Both the position numbers and the translations under genes were made by a program. Positions 27,499 through 38,687 of a DNA stretch of 59,545 nucleotides are shown here, in pieces. The stretch comes from Methylobacter sp. GTDB taxonomy: Bacteria; Pseudomonadota; Gammaproteobacteria; Methylococcales; Methylomonadaceae. Where the stretch lies: positions 1 through 59,545 of the forward strand of contig SCPZ01000122.1 in NCBI GenBank assembly GCA_004299305.1, read 5' to 3'. How positions within the stretch are numbered: position 1 is the first letter of the stretch; each line of letters starts with the position of its first letter. The notes below the pieces were generated by a model that was not told where the DNA came from, did no database searches, and worked only from the letters and a program-made list of their open reading frames with translations.

Positions 27499-27942
27499 TT
27501 AATCATCCAGCAATCGAATCGCCATCACATCGCATTTTGCATAATGCAGGACACTATTCGCTGTTGAGCCTAACAATAACGCCAAGCCATGCCGACCGTG
27601 AGAGCCGACGACGATTAAATCAACCTGCTCCTGCTCGGCAAGTTGGATGATTTCCTGTTTAGGTGTACCCCAGACCATCCAACGGTTGGCTTTGGGCACG
27701 CCCAATTGATCGCCAAGCTGCATTAACTTGGCTTTCTCCGCTTCGAGCAGCTCATAACCCGAGTCTTTATCCAGCGGGATCACTGTTCCATAACCTGTAT
27801 CAGGCATCGGAATGTTATCCAGTACATGAACAATGCTCAGTTTAGCCTGATATTTTTCGGCCAAGTCCTTTGCTCTGCGTATAACCGTGTCGCCATGCCC
27901 GGAATAATCCACGGCTAATAAAATGTGTTGATAAGCGCCCAT
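27499..27942 (-). CDS. Universal stress protein (UspA family)
   Basis: This is a 147-residue cytoplasmic protein with the complete ATP-binding signature GSHGRHGLALLLGST near residues 117-131 and the N-terminal strand HILLAVDYSGHGDTVI. ATP-binding members are thought to act as stress-responsive dimers. It is convergent with the methyltransferase stump and flanked upstream by a TTTCGT element; single-gene transcript. Confidence 0.9.
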   Translation of the reverse strand: MGAYQHILLAVDYSGHGDTVIRRAKDLAEKYQAKLSIVHVLDNIPMPDTGYGTVIPLDKDSGYELLEAEKAKLMQLGDQLGVPKANRWMVWGTPKQEIIQLAEQEQVDLIVVGSHGRHGLALLLGSTANSVLHYAKCDVMAIRLLDD

Positions 27943-27966
27943 AGTTTTTGCCTTGTTTCAGATTCG

Positions 27967-28146
27967 TTTCGTCCACGAAAAACACGAAAAGCACGAAAAG
28001 CACGAAAATTTTCAAAGGGACACCGAGGCCCTCTTGAGTTTAACGAAGGGCTGTAAGCCAGCACCCAAAGAGTAAATAGCTAAATCAACGCAACGCATTG
28101 ATTTATTTTGGCGTCTTTCGTGCTTTTCGTGGACAAATTGCGGCTC

Positions 28147-28147
<1 letters not shown>
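27967..28147. repeat. TTTCGTCCACGAAA inverted-repeat element, copy 2
   Basis: This is a 181-bp element with left end TTTCGTCCACGAAAAACACG and two further AAAGCACG units. The centre (CTTGAGTTTAACGAAGGGCTGTAAG) is similar to copy 1 at 18597-18765, and the right end is TTTCGTGCTTTTCGTGGACA. Its right edge reaches the thiC stop codon. Copies differ in the number of ACACGAAA/AGCACGAAA units, as expected for a self-complementary, replication-slippage-prone element. Confidence 0.82.
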
Positions 28148-30168
<2,021 letters not shown>

Positions 30169-30482
30169 TTTACGGATGTGTTCCTAAGTTAAAGGATAAT
30201 GTCGTAGATTGCAAGCTTAGACCCGGTTACCATCACAACAAACACCTTACAAAACAAATGGTTTTGATAAATAACAGGCTTTTTGGAGCCTTATTTACAG
30301 TCAACACCGACTAAGTCGCCATCATTAAATTAACAGTAACGGGGACAATCCCATTTTACCTGATCGATTTATCGACTACCCGTGTATGAAATTTCCATTC
30401 TTAAATGCATTTTTTTGTTGTTTTTAAAAATTTGCAGGTTATCCTTAAAAGCAAAAATTACTAACTATATCGAGAGATTATC
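30169..30482. other. Intergenic region thiC/gcvH, promoters expected
   Basis: This gap between two divergent genes shows no coding potential. It is AT-rich (TTTTTTTGTTGTTTTTAAAA near 30410-30430) and must contain the start points of both the thiC leader and gcvH transcripts. I could not single out convincing -35/-10 pairs, and no dispersed repeat was recognised. Confidence 0.4.
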
Positions 30483-30866
30483 ATGAGCGACCTACCGGAT
30501 AACTTAAAGTACGCAAAAACCCACGAATGGGCGCAGGTGGAAGATGACAACATCGTTCGTGTCGGCATAACCGATTTTGCGCAGGAAGAATTGGGCGATT
30601 TGGTTTTTATCGAGCTGCCGGAGCTAGGCAGTAAAGTCGTAGCGCAACAACAATGCGCCGTAGTCGAATCGGTTAAAACGGCATCCGATTTGTTCAGCCC
30701 GGTTACCGGGGAAGTCGTTGCCATCAATGACGAGGTAGTAGATGACCCCGAGCAAGTCAATGATAACGCTTATGGAACGTGGCTGTTTTGTATCAAGGCG
30801 AATGACCTGTCAGAACTTGATACATTAATGGATGCGGATGCCTATCGGCAAATGATTGAGCAATAA
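30483..30866 (+). CDS. gcvH: Glycine cleavage system H protein
   Basis: This is a 127-residue lipoyl carrier that shuttles the aminomethyl group of glycine between the P, T and L proteins. The lipoylated lysine is K65 in VESVKTASDL, embedded in the standard barrel-sandwich sequence (DNIVRVGITDFAQEELGDLVF). No gcvP or gcvT is adjacent. Confidence 0.96.
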   Translation: MSDLPDNLKYAKTHEWAQVEDDNIVRVGITDFAQEELGDLVFIELPELGSKVVAQQQCAVVESVKTASDLFSPVTGEVVAINDEVVDDPEQVNDNAYGTWLFCIKANDLSELDTLMDADAYRQMIEQ

Positions 30867-30874
30867 CTTAGGTA

Positions 30875-30951
30875 CAAGGTTCAAGGGGAAATGTTAAAAA
30901 AACTTTCCCCTTGAACCTTGAACCTTGAAACTTTCCCCCTTGAACCTTGAA
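30875..30951. repeat. Long hairpin of CAAGGTTCAAGGGGAAA arms between gcvH and dgkA
   Basis: The 17-bp perfect arms CAAGGTTCAAGGGGAAA (30875-30891) and TTTCCCCTTGAACCTTG (30904-30920) enclose a 12-nt A-rich loop. The right arm is then repeated (CTTTCCCCCTTGAACCTTGA, about 30931-30950). It could terminate gcvH transcription on either strand or be a dispersed repeat. Confidence 0.75.
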
Positions 30952-30965
30952 CTAAACCTTAAATA

Positions 30966-31325
30966 ATGGCAAATCCAAATGCAAAAGGCGTTAAACGACT
31001 GATTAACGCGTGTTTTTTCTCTGTCGCCGGTTTTAAAGCAACCTGGACGCATGAAGAAGCATTCAGACAGGAAGTAATCCTGTTTCTGGTGACAACCCCC
31101 CTGGCAATCTGGCTGGGACAATCCAATATTGAAAAACTGTTGTTGATCGGCAGTATCGTTTTAGTCATGCTGGTTGAGTTATTAAATTCAGCGGTAGAGG
31201 CTGTAGTCGATAGAGTGGGTTTTGAGCATCACGAATTATCAGGCCGCGCCAAAGACATCGGCTCCGCAGCTGTTATGATGTCATTAGCTTGGGCAGCGGT
31301 AACCTGGGCCGTCATTTTACTTTAG
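30966..31325 (+). CDS. dgkA: Diacylglycerol kinase, DgkA family
   Basis: This is a 119-residue trimeric inner-membrane kinase that recycles diacylglycerol to phosphatidate. The hallmark ELLNSAVEAVVDR (catalytic Glu region) and three membrane helices are present, along with the N-terminal amphipathic stretch and conserved E in WTHEEAFRQE. Length as in E. coli. Confidence 0.95.
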   Translation: MANPNAKGVKRLINACFFSVAGFKATWTHEEAFRQEVILFLVTTPLAIWLGQSNIEKLLLIGSIVLVMLVELLNSAVEAVVDRVGFEHHELSGRAKDIGSAAVMMSLAWAAVTWAVILL

Positions 31326-31435
31326 CCGCGTAGCTCCGTGCAGTCTTGCGGCATAACACCATCTCTGGCAATCGCCGCGCCTGTTCCCGACAGGCTGCGG
31401 CATACACACCATCCCTGTCGATAAAGAGGAATATA

Positions 31436-32368
31436 ATGAGTGCATTAATATGTGGGTCTATGGCTTACGATACGATCATGGTTTTTCATGATAAATTTAA
31501 ACATCACATTTTGCCGGAAAAAATCCATATCCTGAATGTATCATTCCTGGTGCCGGTGATGCGGCGCGAATACGGCGGTTGTGCGGGCAACATCGCCTAT
31601 AACCTGAAATTGCTGGGCGAAGAGCCGTTGACTATGGCTACCGTCGGCCATGATTTTGAACCGTATGCCCAGTGGATGGCTCAAAACCAATTGTCCAGCG
31701 AATTTATCCAGATCCTGGATAACAGTTATACCGGTCAAGCCTATATCACCACCGATGAAGAAGCTAACCAAATCACCGCATTCCATCCCGGCGCGATGAG
31801 TTTTTCGCATTTAAATTCAGTGCCGACCGACAGAAAAATCAGCATAGGCATCGTATCGCCCGATGGTAAGGAAGGTATGCAATTACATGCCGAGCAGTTC
31901 GCAGAGCTGGATATACCGTTTATTTTCGATCCGGGCCAGGGCATGCCGATGTTCAATGGCGAAGAACTGCTTAAGCTGTTGGATCAGGCGACTTGGGTGA
32001 CCTTGAATGACTATGAATCCGAGTTAATGCAGGAACGCACCGGTTTGTCGCTGGAACAAATGGCCCAGCGGGTTGATGCGCTGATCATTACCTTGGGCGC
32101 CCAGGGTTCTCAAATTTACACCCGTGGCGAGTGCATCACCATTCCTGCGGCAAAGCCTAAAGCGGTGCTTGACCCAACGGGTTGCGGCGATGCTTATCGT
32201 GCCGGTCTTTTATACGGCTTGATGAATGAATTAGGTTGGGAAATTACCGGCAGGGTTGCCTCATTAATGGGTGCCATTAAAATCGAAAATAACGGCACCC
32301 AGAATCATGCATTCGATATGGATGCTTTCAAACAACGATACCGCGAGAATTTCGGGTCTTCGTTTTAA
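31436..32368 (+). CDS. PfkB-family sugar/adenosine kinase
   Basis: This is a 310-residue ribokinase-fold enzyme. The N-terminal ICGSMAYDTI and YGGCAGNIAYNL (substrate-binding Gly-Gly) and the C-terminal catalytic motif DPTGCGDAYRAG are intact; the usual anion-hole GAGD is GCGD here. Substrate is uncertain: adenosine kinase-like and fructokinase-like enzymes share these motifs. The start at 31436 follows AGAGGAATATA; the open frame upstream to 31346 reads through non-conserved sequence. Confidence 0.85.
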   Translation: MSALICGSMAYDTIMVFHDKFKHHILPEKIHILNVSFLVPVMRREYGGCAGNIAYNLKLLGEEPLTMATVGHDFEPYAQWMAQNQLSSEFIQILDNSYTGQAYITTDEEANQITAFHPGAMSFSHLNSVPTDRKISIGIVSPDGKEGMQLHAEQFAELDIPFIFDPGQGMPMFNGEELLKLLDQATWVTLNDYESELMQERTGLSLEQMAQRVDALIITLGAQGSQIYTRGECITIPAAKPKAVLDPTGCGDAYRAGLLYGLMNELGWEITGRVASLMGAIKIENNGTQNHAFDMDAFKQRYRENFGSSF

Positions 32369-32385
32369 AAAAGCATGATAGAAAA

Positions 32386-32518
32386 ATAGAACACAGATGA
32401 CACGGATTTGACTGATTATCACAGATAAAATTTTAAGGCGATTTTATAAAATCCGCTTAAATCCGTCTAATCAGCGTCGCCTAGAGGCGCCTACTTTTGG
32501 CATCCGTGTTCTATTATT
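32386..32518. repeat. ATCCGT-type inverted repeat carrying an inserted hairpin-loop core
   Basis: The ends AATAGAACACAGATGACACG and CATCCGTGTTCTATTA mark a member of the ATCCGT family. Just inside the right end, about 23 bp (CGCCTAGAGGCGCCTACTTTTGG, 32478-32500) interrupts the arm that is continuous in other copies. This insert contains the core of the ACCAAmAGTAGGC hairpin family in reverse orientation. Confidence 0.78.
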
Positions 32519-32550
32519 AAAACTGATTACTACATACCAACAAGCTATTC

Positions 32551-33366
32551 ATGCTAAAAAACACCCAAAATTTATTAGACATCATGTCGCGTCTACGCCA
32601 CCCGGAACAGGGCTGTGCGTGGGATGTTAAGCAGGATTTCACCAGCTTAATTCCTTACCTGATTGAAGAAGCCTACGAAGTCGTTGACGCGATTGAACGC
32701 AATGACCTTGATGATTTGCGCTCAGAGTTAGGCGACCTGCTGTTACAAGTGGTATTCCATTCCCAGATTGCTGAGGAACAAGGGTTGTTCAACTTTGAAC
32801 AAGTCTCGGAAGGCATTTGCGATAAACTGATCCGCCGCCATCCGCATGTTTTTTCCGATGCTGTTTTCAACACCGATGAAGAGCGTCATCAAGCTTGGGA
32901 GCAGGCAAAAGCCATCGAGCGACAAGAAAAAAACAAAACAGCGGAACAAGATAGCGTGTTATCGGGTGTGGCTCGCAACCTTCCTGCGTTGATTGAGTGT
33001 GAAAAGATACAAGATCGTGCCGCCAATCACGGCTTTGACTGGCCTGATGTGTCGCCGGTTTTCGATAAAGTACTGGAAGAACTGGATGAGGTTAGGGAGG
33101 CCTGGCAATCCGGGGATCAGGCGCATATTCAGGAAGAGATCGGCGACTTATTACTGGTTGCGGTTAATTTGGCCCGTCATTTAAACGTCAATGCCGAGGT
33201 CGCGCTCAAAGAAAGCACTAAAAAATTTTCCAGACGCTTTCAATATATAGAGCAACAGGTTGAAGCGTCAGGACTGAATTTAAAAGACTGCGAATTGGCC
33301 GACCTGGATGCTTTATGGGACCAAGCAAAACTGGCTTTAAACAAAGCCAAAAACCAGCAAAAATAG
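32551..33366 (+). CDS. mazG: Nucleoside triphosphate pyrophosphohydrolase MazG
   Basis: This is a 271-residue all-alpha NTP pyrophosphatase with two tandem MazG domains. The first domain shows LRHPEQGCAWDVKQDF, EEAYEVVDAIE and ELGDLLLQVVFH. The second shows LEELDEVREAW and EIGDLLLVAVNLAR. The ExxE and ExxD metal ligands are intact. The enzyme cleans non-canonical nucleotides and can lower ppGpp. Typical length. Confidence 0.95.
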   Translation: MLKNTQNLLDIMSRLRHPEQGCAWDVKQDFTSLIPYLIEEAYEVVDAIERNDLDDLRSELGDLLLQVVFHSQIAEEQGLFNFEQVSEGICDKLIRRHPHVFSDAVFNTDEERHQAWEQAKAIERQEKNKTAEQDSVLSGVARNLPALIECEKIQDRAANHGFDWPDVSPVFDKVLEELDEVREAWQSGDQAHIQEEIGDLLLVAVNLARHLNVNAEVALKESTKKFSRRFQYIEQQVEASGLNLKDCELADLDALWDQAKLALNKAKNQQK

Positions 33367-33405
33367 GTTTGATTTATCGTAACTATTCATACCCCGACCG
33401 TATTT

Positions 33406-33438
33406 AGACCTTCCAGGTTTTTAAAACCTGGAAGGTCT
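33406..33438. repeat. 33-bp perfect palindrome, copy 1
   Basis: The arms AGACCTTCCAGGTTTT and AAAACCTGGAAGGTCT are perfectly complementary around a single T. The identical palindrome, with A at the centre, occurs at 59098-59130. It lies 40 bp after mazG and could terminate transcription in both directions, but its repetition shows it is a dispersed unit. Confidence 0.85.
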
Positions 33439-33620
33439 TGGCGTAACACTATATTTTTCAATAGGATGATTTAGCCATAAAATTCTAAACGAACCGTTTA
33501 ATGGCTAAGCCAACCGTATGCCGTGGCCTCAAAACACAAGTGCCGAGACATTGAGAAATTGTCGATGAGTTGGCGCGAAAAATTTGTAAAGATTTAGGAT
33601 TACCTTTTGTGAGATAAATA

Positions 33621-33776
33621 ATGAAATATCGTGCGATGCTTAAACAAGTAGATGGATGGTGGATAGGTTGGCTTATTGATTTACCAGGTGTTCATGCTCA
33701 GGATATGTTGTCGACACCTATTCCTTTTGAAGAAAACACTATAATGACAATTATTGAAATTCCCGAAGCGGCATGA
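33621..33776 (+). pseudogene. HicB-like antitoxin remnant (with hicA-like debris upstream)
   Basis: This is a 51-codon open frame, MKYRAMLKQVDGWWIGWLID followed by LPGVHAQ, resembling the N-terminal strand-strand region of HicB antitoxins. It then jumps to a short unrelated tail instead of the usual ETREEALENL helix. Immediately upstream, an open stretch ending ELARKICKDLGLPFVR* (to about 33615) resembles a HicA C-terminus, but I found no intact frame before it. The rest of the 33439-33848 gap shows nothing else. I read the region as a decayed hicAB toxin-antitoxin pair; an alternative is a single small unknown protein. Confidence 0.45.
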
Positions 33777-33848
33777 ATAAGATTATGACTGCTGGAGGGC
33801 TTTGCACGGCTTAAGTCAACAGCATTGAGTGCGGACGGGCCAGCGCAA

Positions 33849-34691
33849 TCATTTTAATTCCTCGATTGCTTCAACTGTTAAACCAGTCATTGTGGAAATG
33901 ATGTCAATTTCAAAACCAGCGGCTAACATTCGCCTTGTAACTTCCATTGCTTTTGTTGTTTCGCCTTCCGTTTTACCGTCATAAAACGCAGTATCTGTCA
34001 CTGCTTTTGCTTCGTTATATGACAAAATACTTTTCAAATACGCATCGTATTGATCGCTACTCAAGTGGGACACTTCGGCAATGTCAAAGCCTTTTTGAAA
34101 AATCGGCTCGTTTAAAATCGCTGGAATATGGTCAAAGTCTTCCAAATGTTTCAGAAAATAAACCCACTTGTCAAAATGAGTTTCCAGTTCATGTTCCTGT
34201 TTGTTAAACAACGGCATTTGCAAAAACTTGAAATGCAATTTGTTATAAAACACATCGCCGTCCTGGTCTTTTAAACACACATCGCGGCGAAATTTACGCT
34301 CATCTTCCTTTTCGTCGTATTTAAAATCCAAAATCGCAATGAAATAAACCGGCAGTAAATAAAAATCCCACAACCCTTTTTTGCCTTGGTCACGAATTGG
34401 AAAAGTCGAATAAAACAACGAACGGTCTTTGAAAAACTGCATTTTCGCTTTTTGCATTTCAACAATAAAACGCTCCCCCGTATTGCTTTGGCAATAAATA
34501 TCGAAGATAGATTTACGTTCGTCGAGGGTGTCCGACATATTCTCTGGATTTTTAAAGCTCAATTGGGCGATTTGATGTTGCGGCGGCAACAGTTGATTTA
34601 AAAAATCAATTAACAGGTCTTTGCTGGCTTCTTCGCCAAACAGTTTTTTAAAGCCAAAATCCGTATACGGGTTGAAGTATTTGCTAATCAT
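33849..34691 (-). CDS. Rpn-type PD-(D/E)XK nuclease (recombination-promoting / PDDEXK transposase family)
   Basis: This is a 280-residue protein. Residues 1-~120 contain the family core: NPYTDFGFKKLFG at the N-terminus, ERKSIFDIYCQ (Asp) and RFIVEMQKAK (Glu-x-Gln/Lys), i.e. the PD-(D/E)XK active site. The C-terminal part has the usual YDAYLKSILSYNEAK and the AMEVTRRMLAAGFEIDIIS tail. Family members promote RecA-independent recombination. Often considered selfish or defence-related. Intact, single gene. Confidence 0.85.
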   Translation of the reverse strand: MISKYFNPYTDFGFKKLFGEEASKDLLIDFLNQLLPPQHQIAQLSFKNPENMSDTLDERKSIFDIYCQSNTGERFIVEMQKAKMQFFKDRSLFYSTFPIRDQGKKGLWDFYLLPVYFIAILDFKYDEKEDERKFRRDVCLKDQDGDVFYNKLHFKFLQMPLFNKQEHELETHFDKWVYFLKHLEDFDHIPAILNEPIFQKGFDIAEVSHLSSDQYDAYLKSILSYNEAKAVTDTAFYDGKTEGETTKAMEVTRRMLAAGFEIDIISTMTGLTVEAIEELK

Positions 34692-35299
34692 GATGCTTCC
34701 TCGTTTTTAAGGCTTTAAATTTAAAAGTTCGATTCTACCATCAATCATGTGGTTTCCGACCAGTCATACGTCGTCCTCGCACCCGTTCCGACCGGAACTA
34801 TTGGCACTTTAGTACAGCAATCAAACAAGAATTATCGGATAACGGTTCATTGCATTTTGCCAGCCATTACTCCCCGATTGAGCGGGATTTAGTTGATTTA
34901 TTATGTATTTTATTTATTGCGAGTTGCCTTACGGCCAAGGTTGTTCGCTATTACAGCATTTTCAAATCCAGTTAATTACTAAAAGAGCTGCGATGCTTAT
35001 TGAAACTATGAGGGGAAGGAGTGCGAGCTTCGCCTAAAGCGCCTACTTTTGGTGCTTGCTAGCGCAGGCGAAGCCTGCACTCCAGCGACCATGATAACGA
35101 CATGGCTTTTTAATTGTTAGCAACTAATTTAATTGAAAACGCTGTAAATCCGTGCCATCCGTATTCCATCTCTCTATGGGCTGAATAGTTGCGATGCTTA
35201 TACAGAAGATTTTATTGCACACAAGGATTGCGTTGAAAATCATTGAACAAGCCTATTGGGTGTAAAATAAAAACCTTTATTCCAATGTGCGAGATAAGC
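34692..35299. other. Repeat-filled intergenic region upstream of the SNF2 gene
   Basis: No gene is visible. The region contains another TTATTTATTGCGAGTTGCCTTA motif (34909-34930), a hairpin of the conserved-loop family (35019-35083) and a short ATCCGT fragment (about 35150-35172). The SNF2 promoter presumably lies within the last 100 bp. Confidence 0.6.
35019..35083. repeat. Hairpin with conserved loop core (reverse orientation), copy 2
   Basis: The outer arms GGAGTGCGAGCTTCGCCT (35019-35036) and AGGCGAAGCCTGCACTCC (35066-35083) match at 16 of 18 positions. The centre at 35041-35053, GCCTACTTTTGGT, is the reverse complement of ACCAAAAGTAGGC, a variant of the loop at 25389-25401. The inner left arm CGCCTAAAGC is identical to that copy, but its partner here is replaced by GCTTGCTAGCGC. 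Confidence 0.75.
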
Positions 35300-38200
35300 A
35301 TGAGTTATGATTTTTTTCTTTTCGATACCGAACGTCTCAGTACGCTGGCACCCGAAAACACCATTAAAAAAGGTCTCTCTTATTTTATTGAGAATCGTGT
35401 TTTTGCGCTGGATGCGCAAGAGAATGTGCTGTTGGCCCAGGTGGAGGGTTCCAAGCCCGATCAGCCTTACTGGGTAGAATTGTCGCGCGGCGCAGACGAT
35501 CAATTAGTGGTGCAATGCGATTGCGCCGATCAGCAGCCGGTATGTAAACATGCGATTGCCGCTTTGTATAGCTATGCCGAACAGGCGAGTAACGAAGATA
35601 CCGACGGTCAAATCGGCAGCGCTATGGAAGAGGCCATTGCCGAGCGGATCAAAAAAGGCCGTAATGAAGTTAAAGTCAGTCTAATCAGCGGCAATCTGGG
35701 CTTCGGTATCTGGCAAGCCACTTCGCTGGTGTCAACCACTCATTGGCAACGTTCCTATCAAGTGCATATCCGTTCGTTGGATGCGCGGATGAATTACTGT
35801 ACCTGTCCCGATTTGGCGACTAATCGGCTGGGCACTTGCAAACATATCGAAGCCGTTTTGCATTACGCCAAGAAACGTCCCGAATACAAGGAATTAAAGG
35901 CTAAGGGCTCGCCGTTATCGTTTGTTTATTTGGCCTGGGAATCGGCTACCAACCCGCAACTTCGTCTATATAAAACACCGGAATTGGCCGCCGATTTGGC
36001 CGTTTTGCTGGCCGAATTTTTCGATGCCCAAGGCTTGTTTAAAGCACGGCTGCCCGATGATTTTTTCCGTTTGACGGAGCGGGTGGCCGGACGCGACGAT
36101 ATTCAATTGGGCGAAGATGCCCAGCAATATGCGCGGCAATGCGCCGAAGACGCCACGCATAAACTGCGCGCCCAGCAGATTAGCCGCGACATTATGCAAT
36201 CGCACGGCGTGTTGCCCGGCGTAAAAGCCAAATTGTTCCCCTACCAGGTCGAAGGCGTGGCCTTTTTGGCGTCTCGAGGCCGCGCTTTGCTGGCTGACGA
36301 TATGGGTTTGGGTAAAACCTTGCAGGCGATTGCAGCAGGCGCTTGGTTGGCCGATCATGCCGGGGTGCAAAAAATCCTGGTGGTCTGTCCGGCTTCGTTA
36401 AAACAGCAGTGGGCCAGGGAAATTGCCAAGTTTACCGGTCGTAGCGTGCAAGTCGTGCAGGGCGTTGCTGAAAATCGCGGCGTCCATTACCGTGCCGATG
36501 CGCTGTTTTTTATCGTCAATTATGAGCTGGTGCTGCGCGACTTAAGCGTGATCAGTGAAACCTTGAAACCGGATTTACTGATTTTGGATGAAGCGCAACG
36601 CATCAAAAACTGGCGCACCAAAATCGCCTCGACGATTAAGCTGATTCCTTCCCGTTACGTGTTTGTATTAAGCGGCACGCCGTTGGAAAATCGCCTTGAA
36701 GACTTGTATAGCTTGTTGCAAGTGGTCGATGCCCGAGTGTTGGGGCCATTATGGCGCTGCTTGCTGGATTTTCATGTGACCGATGAACGCGGCAAAGTGA
36801 TCGGCTATCGTAATTTGTCGGAGCTTAGGCGCAGAATCAGTTCGGTCATGTTGCGGCGCAATCGCAGTCTGGTTAAAGACCAGTTGCCCGACCGCACCGA
36901 AGTAACCCTGGATATTGCGATGACGCAAAAGCAGCGGGAACTGCACGATTCAGGCCTGTCGGCTGCTTCAACCTTGGCAACCATCGCCAAACGCAGACCG
37001 CTGACGCCCAGCGAACAAAATCGCATGATGGCCGCCTTGCAACAGGCGCGCATGGCCTGTAATGCGGCGGGTCTGGTGGACAAGGAAACTTTCGGTTCGC
37101 CGAAACTCGATGAATTGACCAGATTGCTGGATGACTTGTGTTTGATGAGCAACTGCAAAGTGGTGGTATTTTCGCAATGGAAAGCCATGACTGAAATGAT
37201 TGCAACAGTCGTTAACGGCATGGGCTTGGGTTGCGTGCATTTACACGGCGGCGTGCCGACCCATAAACGTAGCGAATTAATGGACAAATTTGCGGGCGAT
37301 GACAGCGTACAGGTGTTCATTTCTACCGATGCGGGCGGCGTGGGTTTAAACCTGCAAACGGCGACGGTGTTAATCAATATGGACATGCCCTGGAATCCGG
37401 CGGTGTTGGATCAGCGTATCGCCAGGATTCATCGGCTGGGGCAAAAACACAAAGTACAGATATTCTTGTTGTTGGCTGAAGATTCCTACGAACAGCGCGT
37501 AGCCGGTTTAGTGAAAGGCAAACGCGACTTGTTCGATAATGTGGTAAACCCGGAAGCCGCAGAAGACGTGGTCGGTATTTCCAAAAAAATGCTGGAAACC
37601 CTGGTTGATGATTTGGCCGAACCTTCCAGCGCTGCTAAGGAAGAGGCAACGGACGTGCTGGACGAAGCGGTTCAGCTTGTCACCGACGAACCAAGCACGC
37701 CGGGTACGGTCAAACAAATCCCGATTACAGCGGAAGACAACAGCCGGATTAGCGCACTGATTGTGCAATTGCAAACCGCCTTTACGTCGCGAATTCAACG
37801 AATCATGGGGGCTAACGGCGGCTTGCTGGTGATATTGGCGCAGTGTACCGAAGCGGATGAGCAGCTTGCGGAAACCTTATCGCAAGCCGATGTGCCGGTG
37901 GCGGTCATTGCCGAGCAAACCTTACGCAGTTTGCAGCGTTTAGGCCTATCGCCTGCCTTCGAACGCGAGTTGCTGCCGGTTGTTGAAACGGCGGTGGCAG
38001 TAAATCCTTTAATCAAAGTCGCTACGGATAAATTACAGGCGGCGGAAATTTTAATGCAACAGCACTGTAGCGCTGGGGTGCTAGACCTACTCACGTCCAG
38101 CATGTTGTGCGCCACGGCGGTATTGGCCGGACAAACGCACACGCCCGCGCCGGAAACGACCAGCGTTTGGCTATACACCGACATCTTGCCGCAGCAGCTT

Positions 38201-38335
38201 TTGACCGCAGAACAAGTGACGGCGATAGTCAGGGTGATGGCGCTGAGCCAAAGCCCGCAAGTTCCCGAGCATTTGCTCGAGCAATGCATACAGGATGCCC
38301 GGCAATTGGTAGCGGAGCTCGCTAATATCCGCTGA
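35300..38335 (+). CDS. SWIM zinc-finger SNF2-family helicase/translocase
   Basis: This is a large (1011 residues from the ATG at 35300) DNA-dependent ATPase. Two SWIM-type zinc motifs occupy the N-terminus: CDCADQQPVCKH (about residues 73-84) and CTCPDLATNRLGTCKH (about 168-183). The ATPase core has Walker A DDMGLGKT (about 333-340), DEAQ box LILDEAQRIKNW (about 428), and the helicase C domain with STDAGGVGLNLQTA and QRIARIHRLGQ. A C-terminal ~230-residue region has no recognised domain. Bacterial SNF2 proteins such as RapA recycle RNA polymerase, but SWIM-SNF2 proteins are often of unknown role; some sit in defence islands. Codon use looks like that of its housekeeping neighbours. Confidence 0.88.
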   Translation: MSYDFFLFDTERLSTLAPENTIKKGLSYFIENRVFALDAQENVLLAQVEGSKPDQPYWVELSRGADDQLVVQCDCADQQPVCKHAIAALYSYAEQASNEDTDGQIGSAMEEAIAERIKKGRNEVKVSLISGNLGFGIWQATSLVSTTHWQRSYQVHIRSLDARMNYCTCPDLATNRLGTCKHIEAVLHYAKKRPEYKELKAKGSPLSFVYLAWESATNPQLRLYKTPELAADLAVLLAEFFDAQGLFKARLPDDFFRLTERVAGRDDIQLGEDAQQYARQCAEDATHKLRAQQISRDIMQSHGVLPGVKAKLFPYQVEGVAFLASRGRALLADDMGLGKTLQAIAAGAWLADHAGVQKILVVCPASLKQQWAREIAKFTGRSVQVVQGVAENRGVHYRADALFFIVNYELVLRDLSVISETLKPDLLILDEAQRIKNWRTKIASTIKLIPSRYVFVLSGTPLENRLEDLYSLLQVVDARVLGPLWRCLLDFHVTDERGKVIGYRNLSELRRRISSVMLRRNRSLVKDQLPDRTEVTLDIAMTQKQRELHDSGLSAASTLATIAKRRPLTPSEQNRMMAALQQARMACNAAGLVDKETFGSPKLDELTRLLDDLCLMSNCKVVVFSQWKAMTEMIATVVNGMGLGCVHLHGGVPTHKRSELMDKFAGDDSVQVFISTDAGGVGLNLQTATVLINMDMPWNPAVLDQRIARIHRLGQKHKVQIFLLLAEDSYEQRVAGLVKGKRDLFDNVVNPEAAEDVVGISKKMLETLVDDLAEPSSAAKEEATDVLDEAVQLVTDEPSTPGTVKQIPITAEDNSRISALIVQLQTAFTSRIQRIMGANGGLLVILAQCTEADEQLAETLSQADVPVAVIAEQTLRSLQRLGLSPAFERELLPVVETAVAVNPLIKVATDKLQAAEILMQQHCSAGVLDLLTSSMLCATAVLAGQTHTPAPETTSVWLYTDILPQQLLTAEQVTAIVRVMALSQSPQVPEHLLEQCIQDARQLVAELANIR

Positions 38336-38554
38336 AAATCAATCGATAATGACTTATAGACTAAAGGTTTATAACTCATGACCTGATAATTGCCCCCATT
38401 TTAGCTACGACAAATCGAACTGATCAGTAAAACGACTTCCAGTCGCACGCTAACGGAAAATCCGCTCTACAGTTTTAGGGCAGTTCTATGCGCATTTTTA
38501 ACAACTTAACAATATCTTGAAAGGGCGCTGATTCCAAAAAATGTCATTTATTTT

Positions 38555-38687
38555 TACCATGAAGATATGACTGTATTGAGTTCGTATGCGATATTGAGAC
38601 TGTTCATAAAACACTCAATTTCTCTTCCCTTCATTATCTTCATGGTAATAAAAAACAAGTTATAAACATTGTGCTGCATCAGCACTC
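38555..38687. repeat. Inverted TACCATGAAGATA repeats, with 52-bp homology to 13807-13858
   Basis: TACCATGAAGATA occurs at 38555-38567 and inverted at 38635-38647, bracketing about 70 bp. The right part extends to 38687 as a 53-bp match to the segment next to the IS200-type element. Together they look like the end of a degraded mobile element. Confidence 0.65.
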
